Assembly (NCBI GenBank): GCA_030549335.1
Contig: JAUKPH010000029.1
Location: forward strand, 1,302,001 to 1,366,000
From: Pontederia crassipes
Lineage: Eukaryota; Streptophyta; Magnoliopsida; Commelinales; Pontederiaceae
Direction: 5' to 3'
DNA: 64,000 nt
Shown: positions 24,201-36,583 of the stretch, in pieces
How positions within the stretch are numbered: position 1 is the first letter of the stretch
Layout: every line of letters starts with the position of its first letter
Position numbers and translations under genes: made by a program
The notes under the pieces: model-generated
What the model saw: only the letters and a program-made list of their open reading frames with translations
What the model was told of the DNA's origin: nothing
The model's database searches: none

Positions 24201-25483
24201 ATGCATGGTGAGATGATTGGGACGAAAAAATGGACTCGGATGAAAATTTTCCGGGGGTGCGAAATTTCGCGCGCGCGCCTTTTACTCGTGTTTTTATCCA
24301 AGAAGGTCAAAAAATGCGCAATTTTTGACGCTATCAAAAGCTGCCAAATTTTCGATGCTTTCTTGCCTGTTGATGCATGGTGAGATGATTGGGACGAAAA
24401 AATGGACTCGGATGAAAATTTTCCGGGGGTGCGAAATTTCGCGCGCGCGCGCGTTTTACTCGTGTTTTTATCCAAGAAGGTCAAAAAATGCGTAATTTTT
24501 GACGCTGTCAAAAGATGCCAAATTTTCGACGCTTTCGTGCTATTGATGCATGGTGAGATGATTGGGACGAAAAAATGGACTCGGACGAAAATTTTCCGGG
24601 GGTGAGAAATTTCGCGCGCGCGCCTTTTACTCGTGTTTTCAGCCAAGAAGGTAAAAAAATGCGAAATTTTTGACGCTGTCAAAAGATGCCAAATTTTCGA
24701 CGCTTTCGTGTCTGTTGATGCATGGTGAGATGATTGGGACGAAAAAATGGACTCGGACGAAAATTTTCCGGGGGTGCGAAATTTCGCGCGCGCGCCTTTT
24801 ACTCGTGTTTTTATCCAAGAAGGTCAAAAAATGCGTAATTTTTGACGCTGTCAAAAGATGCCAAATTTTTTACGCTTTCGTGCCTATTGATGCATGGTGA
24901 GATGATTGGGACGAAAAAATGGACTCGGATAAAAATTTTCCAGGTGTGCGAAATTTCGCGCGCGCGCCTTTTACTCGTGTTTTCAGCCAAGAAGGACAAA
25001 AAATGCGCAATTTTTGACGCTGTCAAAAGATGCTAAATTGTCGACGCTTTCGTGCCTATTGATGCATGGTGAGATGATTGGGACGAAAAAATGGACTCGG
25101 ATGAAAATTTTCCGGGGGTGCGAAATTTCGCGCGCGCGCCTTTTACTCGTCTTTTTATCCAAGAAGGTCAAAAAATGCGTAATTTTTGACGCTGTCAAAA
25201 GATGCCAAATTTTTGACGCTTTCGTGCCTATTGATGCATGGTGAGATGATTGGGACGAAAAAATGGACTCGGATAAAAATTTTCCGGGTGTGCGAAATTT
25301 CGCGCGCGCGTCTTTTACTCGTGTTTTCAGCCAAGAAGGACAAAAAACGCGCAATTTTTGACGCTGTCAAAAGATGCTAAATTTTCGACGCTTTCGTGCC
25401 TATTGATGCATGTTGAGATGATTGGCACGAAAAAATGGACTCGGATGAAAATTTTCCGGGGGTGCGAAATTTCGCGCGCGCGC
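21274..25483 (+). repeat. 28-monomer HOR, copy 2 (shared segment 4210 bp)
   Basis: This is the second copy of the segment at 16460-20667. It includes the longest CG tract I noticed in the window (24442-24454, two bases more than its counterpart). That tract restores a frame and lengthens an incidental reading frame. The GTCGAC marker is at 25040-25045. Unlike copy 1, it continues into complete block B and block C, as the sequence does at 2118-9452. Confidence 0.9.
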
Positions 25484-28400
25484 CTTTTACTCGTGTTTTC
25501 AGCCAAGAAGGTCAAAAAATGTGAAATTTTTGATGCTGTCAAAAGATGCCAAATTTTCGACGCTTTCGTGCCTGTTGATGCATGGTGAGATGATTGGGAT
25601 GAAAAAATAGACTCGGATGAAAATTTTCCGGGGGTGAGAAATTTCGCGCGCGCGCCTTTTACTCGTGTTTTCAGCCAAGAAGGTCAAAAAACATGAAATT
25701 TTTTACGCTGTCAAAAGATGTCAAATTTTCGACGCTATCGTACCTGTTGATGCATGGTGAGATGATTGGGACGAAAAAATGGACTCGGATGAAAATTTTC
25801 CGGGGGTGCGAAATTTCGCGCGCGCGCCTTTTACTCGTGTTTTCAGCCAAGAAGGTCAAAAAATGCGAAATTTTTGACGCTGTCAAAAGATGCCAAATTT
25901 TCGACGCTTTCGTGCCTATTGATGCATGGTGAGATGATTGGGACGAAAAAATGGACTCGGATGAAAATTTTCCGGGGGTGAGAAATTTCGCGCGCGCGCC
26001 TTTTACTCGTGTTTTCAGCCAAGAAGGTCAAAAAATGCGGAATTTTTGACGCTGTCAAAAGATGCCAAATTTTCGACGCTTTCTTGCCTATTGATGCATG
26101 TTGAGATGATTGGGACGAAAAAATGGACTCGGATGAAAATTTTCCGGGGGTGCGAAATTTCGCGCGCGCGCCTTTTACTCGTGTTTTTATCCAAGAAGGT
26201 CAAAAAATGCGTAATTTTTGACGCTGTCAAAAGATGCCAAATTTTTGACGCTTTCGTGCCTATTGATGCATGATGAGATGATTGGGACGAAAAAATGGAC
26301 TCGGATAAAAATTTTCCGGGTGTGCGAAATTTCGCGCGCGCGCCTTTTACTCGTGTTTTCAGCCAAGAAGGACAAAAAACGCGCAATTTTTGACGCTGTC
26401 AAAAGATGCTAAATTTTCGACGCTTTCGTGCCTATTGATGCATGGTGAGATGATTGGGACGAAAAAATGGACTCGGATGAAAATTTTCCGGGGGTGGGAA
26501 ATTTCGCGCGCGCGCCTTTTACTCGTGTTTTCAGCCAAGAAGGTCAAAAAATGCGAAATTTTTGACGCTGTCAAAAGATGCCAAATTTTCGACGCTTTCG
26601 TGCCTATTGATGCATAGTGAGATGATTGGGACGAAAAAATGGACTCGGATGAAAATTTTCCGGGGGTGAGAAATTTCGCGCGCGCGCCTTTTACTCGTGT
26701 TTTCAGCCAAGAAGGTAAAAAAATGCGAAATTTTTGACGCTGTCAAAAGATGCCAAATTTTCGACGCTTTCGTGCCTGTTGATGCATGGTGAGATGATTG
26801 GGATGAAAAAATGGACTCGGATGAAAATTTTTCGGGGTTGCGAAATTTCGCGCGCGCGCCTTTTCCTCGTGTTTTCAGCCAAGAAGGTCAAAAAATGCGA
26901 AATTTTTGACACTGTCAAAAGATGCCAAATTTTCGACGCTATGGTGCCTGTTGATGCATGGTGAGATGATTGGGATGAAAAAATAGACTCGGATGAAAAT
27001 TTTCCGGGGGTGAGAAATTTCGCGCGCGCGCCTTTTACTCGTGTTTTCAGCCAAGAAGGTAAAAAAATATGAAATTTTTGACGCTGTCAAAAGATGCCAA
27101 ATTTTCGACGCTTTCTTGCCTATTGATGCATGTTGAGATGATTGGCACGAAAAAATGGACTCGGATGAATATTTTCCGGGGGTGCGAAATTTCGCGCGCG
27201 CCTTTTCCTCGTGTTTTCAGCCAAGAAGGTCAAAAAATGCGGAATTTTTGACGCTGTCAAAAGATGCCAAATTTTCGACGCTATCGTGCCTGTTGATGCA
27301 TGGTGAGATGATTGGGACGAAAAAATGGACTCGGATGAAAATTTTCTGGGGGTGCGAAATTTCGCGCGCGCGCCTTTTACTCGTGTTTTCAGCCAAGAAG
27401 GTCAAAAAACGCGCAATTTTTGACGCTATCAAAAGATGCCAAATTTTCGACGCTTTCTTGCCTATTGATGCATGTTGAGATGATTGGGACGAAAAAATGG
27501 ACTCGGATGAAAATTTTCCGGGGGTGCAAAATTTCGCGCGCGCGCCTTTTACTCGTGTTTTTATCCAAGAAGGTCAAAAAATGCGTAATTTTTGACGTTG
27601 TCAAAAGATGCCAAAATTTCGATGCTTTCGTGCTATGCATGGTGAGATGATTGGGACGAAAAAATGGACTCGGATGAAAATTTTCCGGGGGAGAGAAATT
27701 TCGCGCGCGCGCCTTTTACTCGTGTTTTCAGCCAAGAAGGTAAAAAAATGCGAAATTTTTAACGCTGTCAAAAGATGCCAAACTTTCGACGCTTTCGTGC
27801 CTGTTGATGCATGGTGAGATGATTGGGACGAAAAAATGGACTCGGATGAAAATTTTCCGGGGGTGCGAAATTTCGCGGGCGCGCCTTTTACTCGTGTTTT
27901 CAGCCAAGAATGTCAAAAAACGCGAAATTTTTGACGCTGTCAAAAGATGCCAAATTTTCGACGCTTTCTTGCCTATTGATGCATGTTGAGATGATTGGGA
28001 CGAAAAAATGGACTCGGATGAAAATTTTCCGGGTGTGCGAAATTTCGCGCGCGCGCCTTTTACTCGTGTTTTCAGCCAAGAAGGACAAAAAACGCGCAAT
28101 TTTTGACGCTGTCAAAAGATGCTAAATTTTCGACGCTTTCGTGCCTATTGATGCATGGTGAGATGATTGGGACGAAAAAATGGACTCGGATGAAAATTTT
28201 CCGGGGGTGGGAAATTTCGCGCGCGCGCCTTTTACTCGTGTTTTCAGCCAAGAAGGTCAAAAAATGCGAAATTTTTGACGCTGTCAAAAGATGCCAAATT
28301 TTCGACGCTTTCGTGCCTATTGATGCATAGTGAGATGATTGGGACGAAAAAATGGACTCGGATGAAAATTTTCCGGGGGTGAGAAATTTCGCGCGCGCGC

Positions 28401-31284
28401 CTTTTACTCGTGTTTTCAGCCAAGAAGGTAAAAAAATGCGAAATTTTTGACGCTGTCAAAAGATGCCAAATTTTCGACGCTTTCGTGCCTGTTGATGCAT
28501 GGTGAGATGATTGGGATGAAAAAATGGACTCGGATGAAAATTTTCCGGGGTTGCGAAATTTCGCGGGCGCGCCTTTTACTCGTGTTTTCAGCCAAGAATG
28601 TCAAAAAAACGCGAAATTTTTGACGCTGTCAAAAGATGCCAAATTTTCGACGCTTTCTTGCCTATTGATGCATGTTGAGATGATTGGCACGAAAAAATGG
28701 ACTCGGATGAAAATTTTCCGGGGGTGCGAAATTTCGCGCGCGCGCCTTTTCCTCGTGTTTTCAGCCAAGAAGGTAAAAAAATGCGAAATTTTTGACACTG
28801 TCAAAAGATGCCAAATTTTCGACGCTATGGTGCCTGTTGATGCATGGTGAGATGATTGGGATGAAAAAATAGACTCGGATGAAAATTTTCCGGGGGTGAG
28901 AAATTTCGCGCGCGCGCCTTTTACTCGTGTTTTCAGCCAAGAAGGTAAAAAAACATGAAATTTTTGACGCTTTCAAAAGATGCCAAATTTTCGACGCTTT
29001 CTTGCCTATTGATGCATGTTGAGATGATTGGCACGAAAAAATGGACTCGGATGAATATTTTCCGGGGGTGCGAAATTTCGCGCGCGCCTTTTCCTCGTGT
29101 TTTCAGCCAAGAAGGTCAAAAAATGCGGAATTTTTGACGCTGTCAAAAGATGCCAAATTTTCGACGCTATCGTGCCTGTTGATGCATGGTGAGATGATTG
29201 GGACGAAAAAATGGACTCGGATGAAAATTTTCTGGGGGTGCGAAATTTCGCGCGCGCGCCTTTTAATCGTGTTTTCAGCCAAGAAGGTCAAAAAACGCGC
29301 AATTTTTGACGCTATCAAAAGATGCCAAATTTTCGACGCTTTCTTGCCTATTGATGCATGTTGAGATGATTGGGACGAAAAAATGGACTCGGATGAAAAT
29401 TTTCCGGGGGTGCAAAATTTCGCGCGCGCGCCTTTTACTCGTGTTTTTATCCAAGAAGGTCAAAAAATGCGTAATTTTTGACGTTGTCAAAAGATGCCAA
29501 AATTTCGATGCTTTCGTGACTATTGATGCATGGTGAGATGATTGGGACGAAAAAATGGACTCGGATAAAAATTTTCCGGGGGTGAGAAATTTCGCGGCGC
29601 GCCTTTTACTCGTGTTTTCAGCCAAGAAGGTAAAAAAATGCGAAATTTTTGACGCTGTCAAAAGATGCCAAATTTTCGACGCTTTCGTGCCTGTTGGTGC
29701 ATGGTGAGATGATTGGGATGAAAAAATGGACTCGGATGAAAATTTTCCGGGGGTGCGAAATTTCGCGGGCGCGCCTTTTACTCGTGTTTTCAGCCAAGAA
29801 TGTCAAAAAACGCGAAATTTTTGACGCTGTCAAAAGATGCCAAATTTTCGACGCTTTCGTGCCTATTGATGCATGGTGAGATGATTGGGATGAAAAAATG
29901 GACTCGGATGAAAATTTTCCGGGGGTGAGAAATTTCGCGCGCGCGCCTTTTACTCGTGTTTTCAGCCAAGAAGGTCAAAAAAATGCAAAATTTTTGACGC
30001 TGTCAAAAGATGCCAAATTTTCGACGCTTTCGTGCCTATTGATGCATGGTGAGATGATTGGGACGAAAAAATGGACTCGGATGAAAATTTTCCGGGGGTG
30101 AGAAATTTCGCGCGCGCGCCTTTTACTCGTGTTTTCAGCCAAGAAGGTAAAAAAATGCGAAATTTTTAACGCTGTCAAAAGATGCCAAACTTTCGACGCT
30201 TTCGTGCCAGTTGATGCATGGTGAGATGATTGGGACGAAAAAATGGACTCGGATGAAAATTTTCCGGGGGTGCGAAATTTCGCGGGCGCGCCTTTTACTC
30301 GTGTTTCAGCCAAGAATTTCAAAAAACGCGAAATTTTTGACGCTGTCAAAAGATGCCAAATTTTCGACGCTTTCTTGCCTATTGATGCATGTTGAGATGA
30401 TTGGCACGAAAAAATGGACTCGGATGAAAATTTTCCGGGGGTGCGAAATTTCGCGCGCGCGCCTTTTCCTCGTGTTTTCAGCCAAGAAGGTCAAAAAATG
30501 CGAAATTTTTGACACTATCAAAAGATGCCAAATTTTCGACGCTATCGTGCCTGTTGATGCATGGTGAGATGATTGGGGCGAAAAAATGGACTCGGATGAA
30601 AATTTTCCGGGGGTGCGAAATTTCGCGCACGTGCCTTTTAATCGTGTTTTCAGCGAAGAAGGTCAAAAAATGCGAAATTTTTGACGCTGTCAAAAGATGC
30701 CAAATTTTCGACGCTTTCTTGCCTATTGATGCATGTTGAGATGATTGGCACGAAAAAATGGACTCGGATGAAAATTTTCCGGGGGTGCGAAATTTCGCGC
30801 GCGCGCCTTTTCCTCGTGTTTTCAGCCAAGAAGGTAAAAAAATGCGAAAATTTTGACACTGTCAAAAGATGCCAAATTTTTGACGCTATCGTGCCTGTTG
30901 ATGCATGGTGAGATGATTGGGATGAAAAAATAGACTCGGATGAAAATTTTCCGGGGGTGAGAAATTTCGCGGGCGCGCCTTTTACTCGTGTTTTCAGCCA
31001 AGAAGGTAAAAAAACATGAAATTTTTGACGCTGTCAAAAGATGCCAAATTTTCGACGCTTTCTTGCCTATTGATGCATGTTGAGATGATTGGCACGAAAA
31101 AATGGACTCGGATGAAAATTTTTCGGGGGTGCGAAATTTCGCGCGCGCGCCTTTTCCTCGTGTTTTCAGCCAAGAAGGTCAAAAAATGCAAAATTTTTGA
31201 CGCTGACAAAAGATGCCAAATTTTCGACGCTATCGTGCCTGTTGATGCATGGTGAGATGATTGGGACGAAAAAATGGACTCGGA
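23208..31284 (+). repeat. Large segmental duplication of 1-9452, lacking one block B
   Basis: Positions 1-1456 map here at offset 23207. After the CG expansion the offset is 23209, and from the second block B onward it is 21832. The copy is 8077 bp against 9452 bp; the 1375 bp difference equals one eight-monomer block (1377) less two bases of CG expansion. The left edge of the duplication lies beyond the window in the first copy. The right edge is at 9452/31284. Confidence 0.9.
26042..31284 (+). repeat. Block C, second copy
   Basis: This copy corresponds to 4210-9452 at offset 21832, with the same monomer order and shared rare indels. The gtgcatgg variant of gatgcatgg near 7865 and 29697 and the shortened CG tract near 7765 and 29596 are also shared. 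After 31284 the sequence continues into the mosaic middle zone instead of the 4-mer duplication that follows copy 1. Confidence 0.88.
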
Positions 31285-34200
31285 TGAAAATTTTCCGGGG
31301 GTGAGAAATTCCGCGCGCGCGCCTTTTACTCGTGTTTTCAGCCAAGAAGGTAAAAAAATGCGAAATTTTTGACGCTGTCAAAAGATGCCAAATTTTCGAC
31401 GCTATCGTGCCTGTTGATGCATGGTGAGATGATTGGGACGAAAAAATGGACTCGGATGAAAATTTTCCGGGGGTGCGAAATTTCGCGCGCGCGCCTTTTA
31501 CTCGTGTTTTCAGCCAAGAAGGTCAAAAAATGCGAAATTTTTGATGCTGTCAAAAGATGCCAAATTTTCGACGCTTTCGTGCCTGTTGATGGATGGTGAG
31601 ATGATTGGGATGAAAAAATAGACAAGGATGAAAATTTTCCGGGGGTGAGAAATTTCGCGCGCGCGCCTTTTACTCGTGTTTTCAGCCAAGAAGGTCAAAA
31701 AAATGCAAAATTTTTGACGCTGTCAAAAGATGCCAAATTTTCGACGCTTTCGTGCCTATTGATGCATGGTGAGATGATTGGGACGAAAAAATGGACTCGG
31801 ATGAAAATTTTCCGGGGGTGAAAAATTTCGCGCGCGCGCCTTTTACTCGTGTTTTCAGCCAAGAAGGTAAAAAAATGCGAAATTTTTAACGCTGTCAAAA
31901 GATGCCAAACTTTCGACGCTTTCGTGCCTGTTGATGCATGGTGAGATGATTGGGACGAAAAAATGGACTCGGAAGAAAATTTTTCGGGGGTGCGAAATTT
32001 CGCGGGCGCGCCTTTTACTCGTGTTTTCAGCCAAGAATGTCAAAAAACGCGAAATTTTTGACGCTGTCAAAAGATGCCAAATTTTCGACGCTTTCTTGCC
32101 TATTGATGCATGTTGAGATGATTGGGACGAAAAAATGGACTCGGATGAAAATTTTCCGGGGGTGCAAAATTTCGCGCGCGCGCCTTTTCCTCGTGTTTTC
32201 AGCCAAGAAGGTAAAAAAATGCGAAAATTTTGACACTGTCAAAAGATGCCAAATTTTCGACGCTATCGTGCCTGTTGATGCATGGTGAGATGATTGGGAT
32301 GAAAAAATAGACTCGGATGAAAATTTTCCGGGGGTGAGAAATTTCGCGCGCGCGCCTTTTACTCGTGTTTTCAGCCAAGAAGGTAAAAAAACATGAAATT
32401 TTTGACGATGTCAAAAGATGCCAAATTTTCGACGCTTTCTTGCCTATTGATGCATGTTGAGATGATTGGCACGAAAAAATGGACTCGGATGAAAATTTTT
32501 CGGGGGTGCGAAATTTCGCGCGCGCGCCTTTTCCTCGTGTTTTCAGCCAAGAAGGTCAAAAAATGCAAAATTTTTGACGCTGACAAAAGATGCCAAATTT
32601 TCGACGCTATCGTGCCTGTTGATGCATGGTGAGATGATTGGGACGAAAAAATGGACTCGGATGAAAATTTTCCGGGGGTGAGAAATTCCGCGCGCGCGCC
32701 TTTTACTCGTGTTTTCAGCCAAGAAGGTAAAAAAATGCGAAATTTTTGACGCTGTCAAAAGATGCCAAATTTTTGACGCTTTCGTGCCTGTTGATGCATG
32801 GTGAGATGATTGGGACGAAAAAATGGACTCGGATGAAAATTTTCCGGGGGTGCGAAATTTCGCGCGCGCGCCTTTTACTCGTGTTTTCAGCCAAGAAGGT
32901 CAAAAAATGCGAAATTTTTGATGCTGTCAAAAGATGCCAAATTTTCGACGCTTTCGTGCATGTTGATGGATGGTGAGATGATTGGGATGAAAAAATAGAC
33001 AAGGATGAAAATTTTCCGGGGGTGAGAAATTTCGCGCACGTGCCTTTTAATCGTGTTTTCAGCGAAGAAGGTCAAAAAATGCGAAATTTTTGACGCTGTC
33101 AAAAGATGCCAAATTTTCGACGCTTTCTTGCCTATTGATGCATGTTGAGATGATTGGCACGAAAAAATGGACTCGGATGAAAATTTTCCGGGGGTGCGAA
33201 ATTTCGCGCGCGCGCCTTTTCCTCGTGTTTTCAGCCAAGAAGGTAAAAAAATGCGAAAATTTTGACACTGTCAAAAGATGCCAAATTTTCGACGCTATCG
33301 TGCCTGTTGATGCATGGTGAGATGATTGGGATGAAAAAATAGACTCGGATGAAAATTTTCCGGGGGTGAGAAATTTCGCGCGCGCGCCTTTTACTCGTGT
33401 TTTCAGCCAAGGTAAAAAAACATGAAATTTTTGACGCTGTCAAAAGATGCCAAATTTTCGACGCTTTCTTGCCTATTGATGCATGTTGAGATGATTGGCA
33501 CGAAAAAATGGACTCGGATGAAAATTTTTCGGGGGTGCGAAATTTCGCGCGCGCGCCTTTTCCTCGTGTTTTCAGCCAAGAAGGTCAAAAAATGCAAAAT
33601 TTTTGACGCTGACAAAAGATGCCAAATTTTCGACGCTATCGTGCCTGTTGATGTATGGTGAGATGATTAGGACGAAAAAATGGACTCGGATGAAAATTTT
33701 CCGGGGGTGAGAAATTCCGCGCGCGCGCCTTTTACTCGTGTTTTCAGCCAAGAAGGTAAAAAAATGCGAAATTTTTGACGCTGTCAAAAGATGCCAAATT
33801 TTCGACGCTATCGTGCCTGTTGATGCATGGTGAGATGATTGGGACGAAAAAATGGACTCGGATGAAAATTTTCCGGGGGTGCGAAATTTCGCGCGCGCGC
33901 CTTTTACTCGTGTTTTCAGCCAAGAAGGTCAAAAAATGCGAAATTTTTGATGCTGTCAAAAGATGCCAAATTTTCGACGCTTTCGTGCCTGTTGATGGAT
34001 GGTGAGATGATTGGGATGAAAAAATAGACAAGGATGAAAATTTTCCGGGGGTGAGAAATTTCGCGCGCGCGCCTTTTACTCGTGTTTTCAGCCAAGAAGG
34101 TCAAAAAAATGCAAAATTTTTGACGCTGTCAAAAGATGCCAAATTTTCGACGCTTTCGTGCCTATTGATGCATGGTGAGATGATTGGGACGAAAAAATGG

Positions 34201-34650
34201 ACTCGGATGAAAATTTTCCGGGGGTGAAAAATTTCGCGCGCGCGCCTTTTACTCGTGTTTTCAGCCAAGAAGGTAAAAAAATGCGAAATTTTTAACGCTG
34301 TCAAAAGATGCCAAACTTTCGACGCTTTCGTGCCTGTTGATGCATGGTGAGATGATTGGGACGAAAAAATGGACTCGGATGAAAATTTTCCGGGGGTGCG
34401 AAATTTCGCGGGCGCGCCTTTTACTCGTGTTTTCAGCCAAGAATGTCAAAAAACGCGAAATTTTTGACGCTGTCAAAAGATGCCAAATTTTCGACGCTTT
34501 CTTGCCTATTGATGCATGTTGAGATGATTGGGACGAAAAAATGGACTCGGATGAAAATTTTCCGGGGGTGCAAAATTTCGCGCGCGCGCCTTTTCCTCGT
34601 GTTTTCAGCCAAGAAGGTAAAAAAATGCGAAATTTTTGACACTGTCAAAA
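30866..34650 (+). repeat. Middle zone: triplicated segment with 8-, 6- and 14-monomer spacings
   Basis: A run containing aacatgaaatttttgacg, tttttcgggg and gctgacaaaag monomers appears three times. The marker gctgacaaaag lies near 31203, 32580 and 33608; spacings are 1377 bp (8 monomers) and about 1029 bp (6 monomers less 3). Positions 31510-32150 recur at 33916-34556 at offset 2406 (14 monomers less 2). A 3 bp loss (caaggtaaa for caagaaggtaaa) near 33409 is private to the third copy. Confidence 0.82.
31457..31628 (+). repeat. Monomer subtype with gatggatgg (ATGCAT lost)
   Basis: In this subtype gatgcatgg has become gatggatgg, which removes the ATGCAT palindrome. The change is linked to gatgctgtc in the first sub-repeat and to gatgaaaaaatagac at the monomer end. 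It is confined to the part of the window right of about 31.4 kb (for example near 31587, 32964, 33993, 35714, 37457, 39691, 40552, 41931, 47085, 49495 and each right-hand 22-mer unit). It is therefore a regional marker. Confidence 0.8.
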
Positions 34651-36529
34651 GATGCCAAATATACGACGCTATCGTGCCTGTTGATGCATGGTGAGATGAT
34701 TGGGGCGAAAAAATGGACTCGGATGAAAATTTTCCGGGGGTGCGAAATTTCGCGCACGTGCCTTTTAATCATGTTTTCAGCGAAGAAGGTCAAAAAATGC
34801 GAAATTTTTGACGCTGTCAAAAGATGCCAAATTTTCGAGGCTTTCATGCCTGTTGATGCATGGTGAGATGATTGGGACGAAAAAATGGACTCGGATGAAA
34901 ATATTCCGGGGGTGCGAAATTTCGCGCGAGCGCCTTTTACTCTTATTTTTATCCAGAAGGTCAAAAAATGCGTAATTTTTGACGCTGTCAAAAGATGCCA
35001 AATTTTCGACGCTTTCGTGCCAATTGTTGCATGGTTAGATGATTGGGATGAAAAAATGGACTCGGATGAAAATTTTCCGGGGGTGCGAAATTTCTCGCGC
35101 GCGCCTTTTACTCGTGTTTTCAGCCAAGAAGGTCAAAAAACGCGAAATTTTTGACGCTGTCAAAAGATGCCAAATTTTTGACGCTTTCGTGCCTATTGAT
35201 GCATGGTGAGATGATTGGGACGAAAAAATGGACTCGGATAAAAATTTTCCGGGGGTGCGAAATTTCGCGCGCGCGCCTTTTTCTCGTGTTTTCAGCCAAG
35301 AAGGTCAAAAAGCGCGCAATTTTTGACGCTGTCAAAAGATGCCAAATTTTTTACGCTTTCGTGCCTGTTGATGCATGGTGAGATGATTGGGACGAAAAAA
35401 TGGTCTCGGATGAAAATTTTCCGGGGGTGAGAAATTCCGCGCGCGCGCCTTTTACTCGTGTTTTCAGCCAAGAAGGTAAAAAAATGCGAAATTTTTGACG
35501 CTGTCAAAAGATGCCAAATTTTGGACGCTATCGTGCCTGTTGATGCATGGTGAGATGATTGGGACAAAAAAATGGACTCGGATGAAAATTTTCCGGGGGT
35601 GCGAAATTTTGCGCGCGCGCCTTTTACTCGTGTTTTCAGCCAAGAAGGTCAAAAAATGCGAAATTTTTGATGCTGTCAAAAGATGCCAAATTTTCGACGC
35701 TTTCGTTCCTGTTGATGGATGGTGAGATGGTTGGGATGAAAAAATAGACAAGGATGAAAATTTTCCGGGGGTGAGAAATTTCGCGCGCGCGCCTTTTACT
35801 CGTGTTTTCAGCCAAGAAGGTCAAAAAACATGAAATTTTTTACGCTGTCAAAAGATGTCAAATTTTCGACGCTATCGTGCCTGTTGATGCATGGTGAGAT
35901 GATTGGGACGAAAAAATGGACTCGGATGAAAATTTTCCGGGGGTGCGAAATTTCGCGCGCGCGCCTTTTACTCGTGTTTTCAGCCAAGAAGGTCAAAAAA
36001 TGCGCAATTTTTGACGCTGTCAAAAGATGCCAAATTTTCGACGCTTTCGTGCCTATTGATGCATGGTGAGATGATTGGGACGAAAAAATGGACTCGGATG
36101 AAAATTTTTCGGGGGTGAGAAATTTCGCGCGCGCCTTTTACTCGTGATTTCAGCCAAGAAGGTCAAAAAATGCGGAATTTTTGACGCTGTCAAAAGATGC
36201 CAAATTTTCGTTGCTTTCTTGCCTATTGATGCATGTTGAGATGATTGGGACGAAAAAATGGACTCGGATGAAAATTTTCCGGGGGTGAGAAATTCCGCGC
36301 GCGCGCCTTTTACTCGTGTTTTCAGCCAAGAAGGTAAAAAAATGCGAAATTTTTGACGCTGTCAAAAGATGCCAAATTTTCGACGCTATCGTGCCTGTTG
36401 ATGCATGGTGAGATGATTGGGACGAAAAAATGGACTCGGATGAAAATTTTCCGGGGGTGCGAAATTTCGCGCGCGCGCCTTTTACTCGTGTTTTCAGCCA
36501 AGAAGGTCAAAAAATGCGAAATTTTTGAT
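34651..36529 (+). repeat. Middle zone: irregular mosaic of variant monomers
   Basis: Only satellite monomers are present. This stretch holds several rare variants: catacgacgct-type changes near 34669, gaaaatattccgg near 34900, ttactcttattttt near 34939, atccagaagg (1 bp loss) near 34954, and ttgttgcatggttag near 35024. Positions 35350-36230 recur at 37093-37973 at offset 1743, which is ten monomers plus 23 bp. The extra length comes mainly from the 27 bp internal duplication at 36530-36583. Confidence 0.8.
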
Positions 36530-36583
36530 GCTGTCAAAAGATGCCAAATTTTCGACGCTGTCAAAAGATGCCAAATTTTCGAC
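36530..36583 (+). repeat. 27 bp internal tandem duplication within one monomer
   Basis: The segment gctgtcaaaag...ttttcgac occurs twice in a row, at 36530-36556 and 36557-36583. Its length equals the spacing of the two 17 bp sub-repeats, and the junction joins the front of sub-repeat 2 to the back of sub-repeat 1. That is the product expected of slippage or unequal exchange between them. I saw no other copy of this 199 bp monomer in the window. Confidence 0.93.

Noticed and set aside
24122..24682. A 186-codon minus-strand frame and many 119-137-codon frames
   Set aside because: Each depends on a local indel (a 171 bp monomer or a CG-tract change) that offsets the +1 shift of a 172 bp unit. 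All translate the same satellite in two or three frames.
1..31284. The long near-identical copies as assembly artefacts
   Set aside because: This cannot be excluded without reads. However, the copies differ by scattered substitutions, private indels and whole eight-monomer blocks, which a simple duplicated contig would not show.
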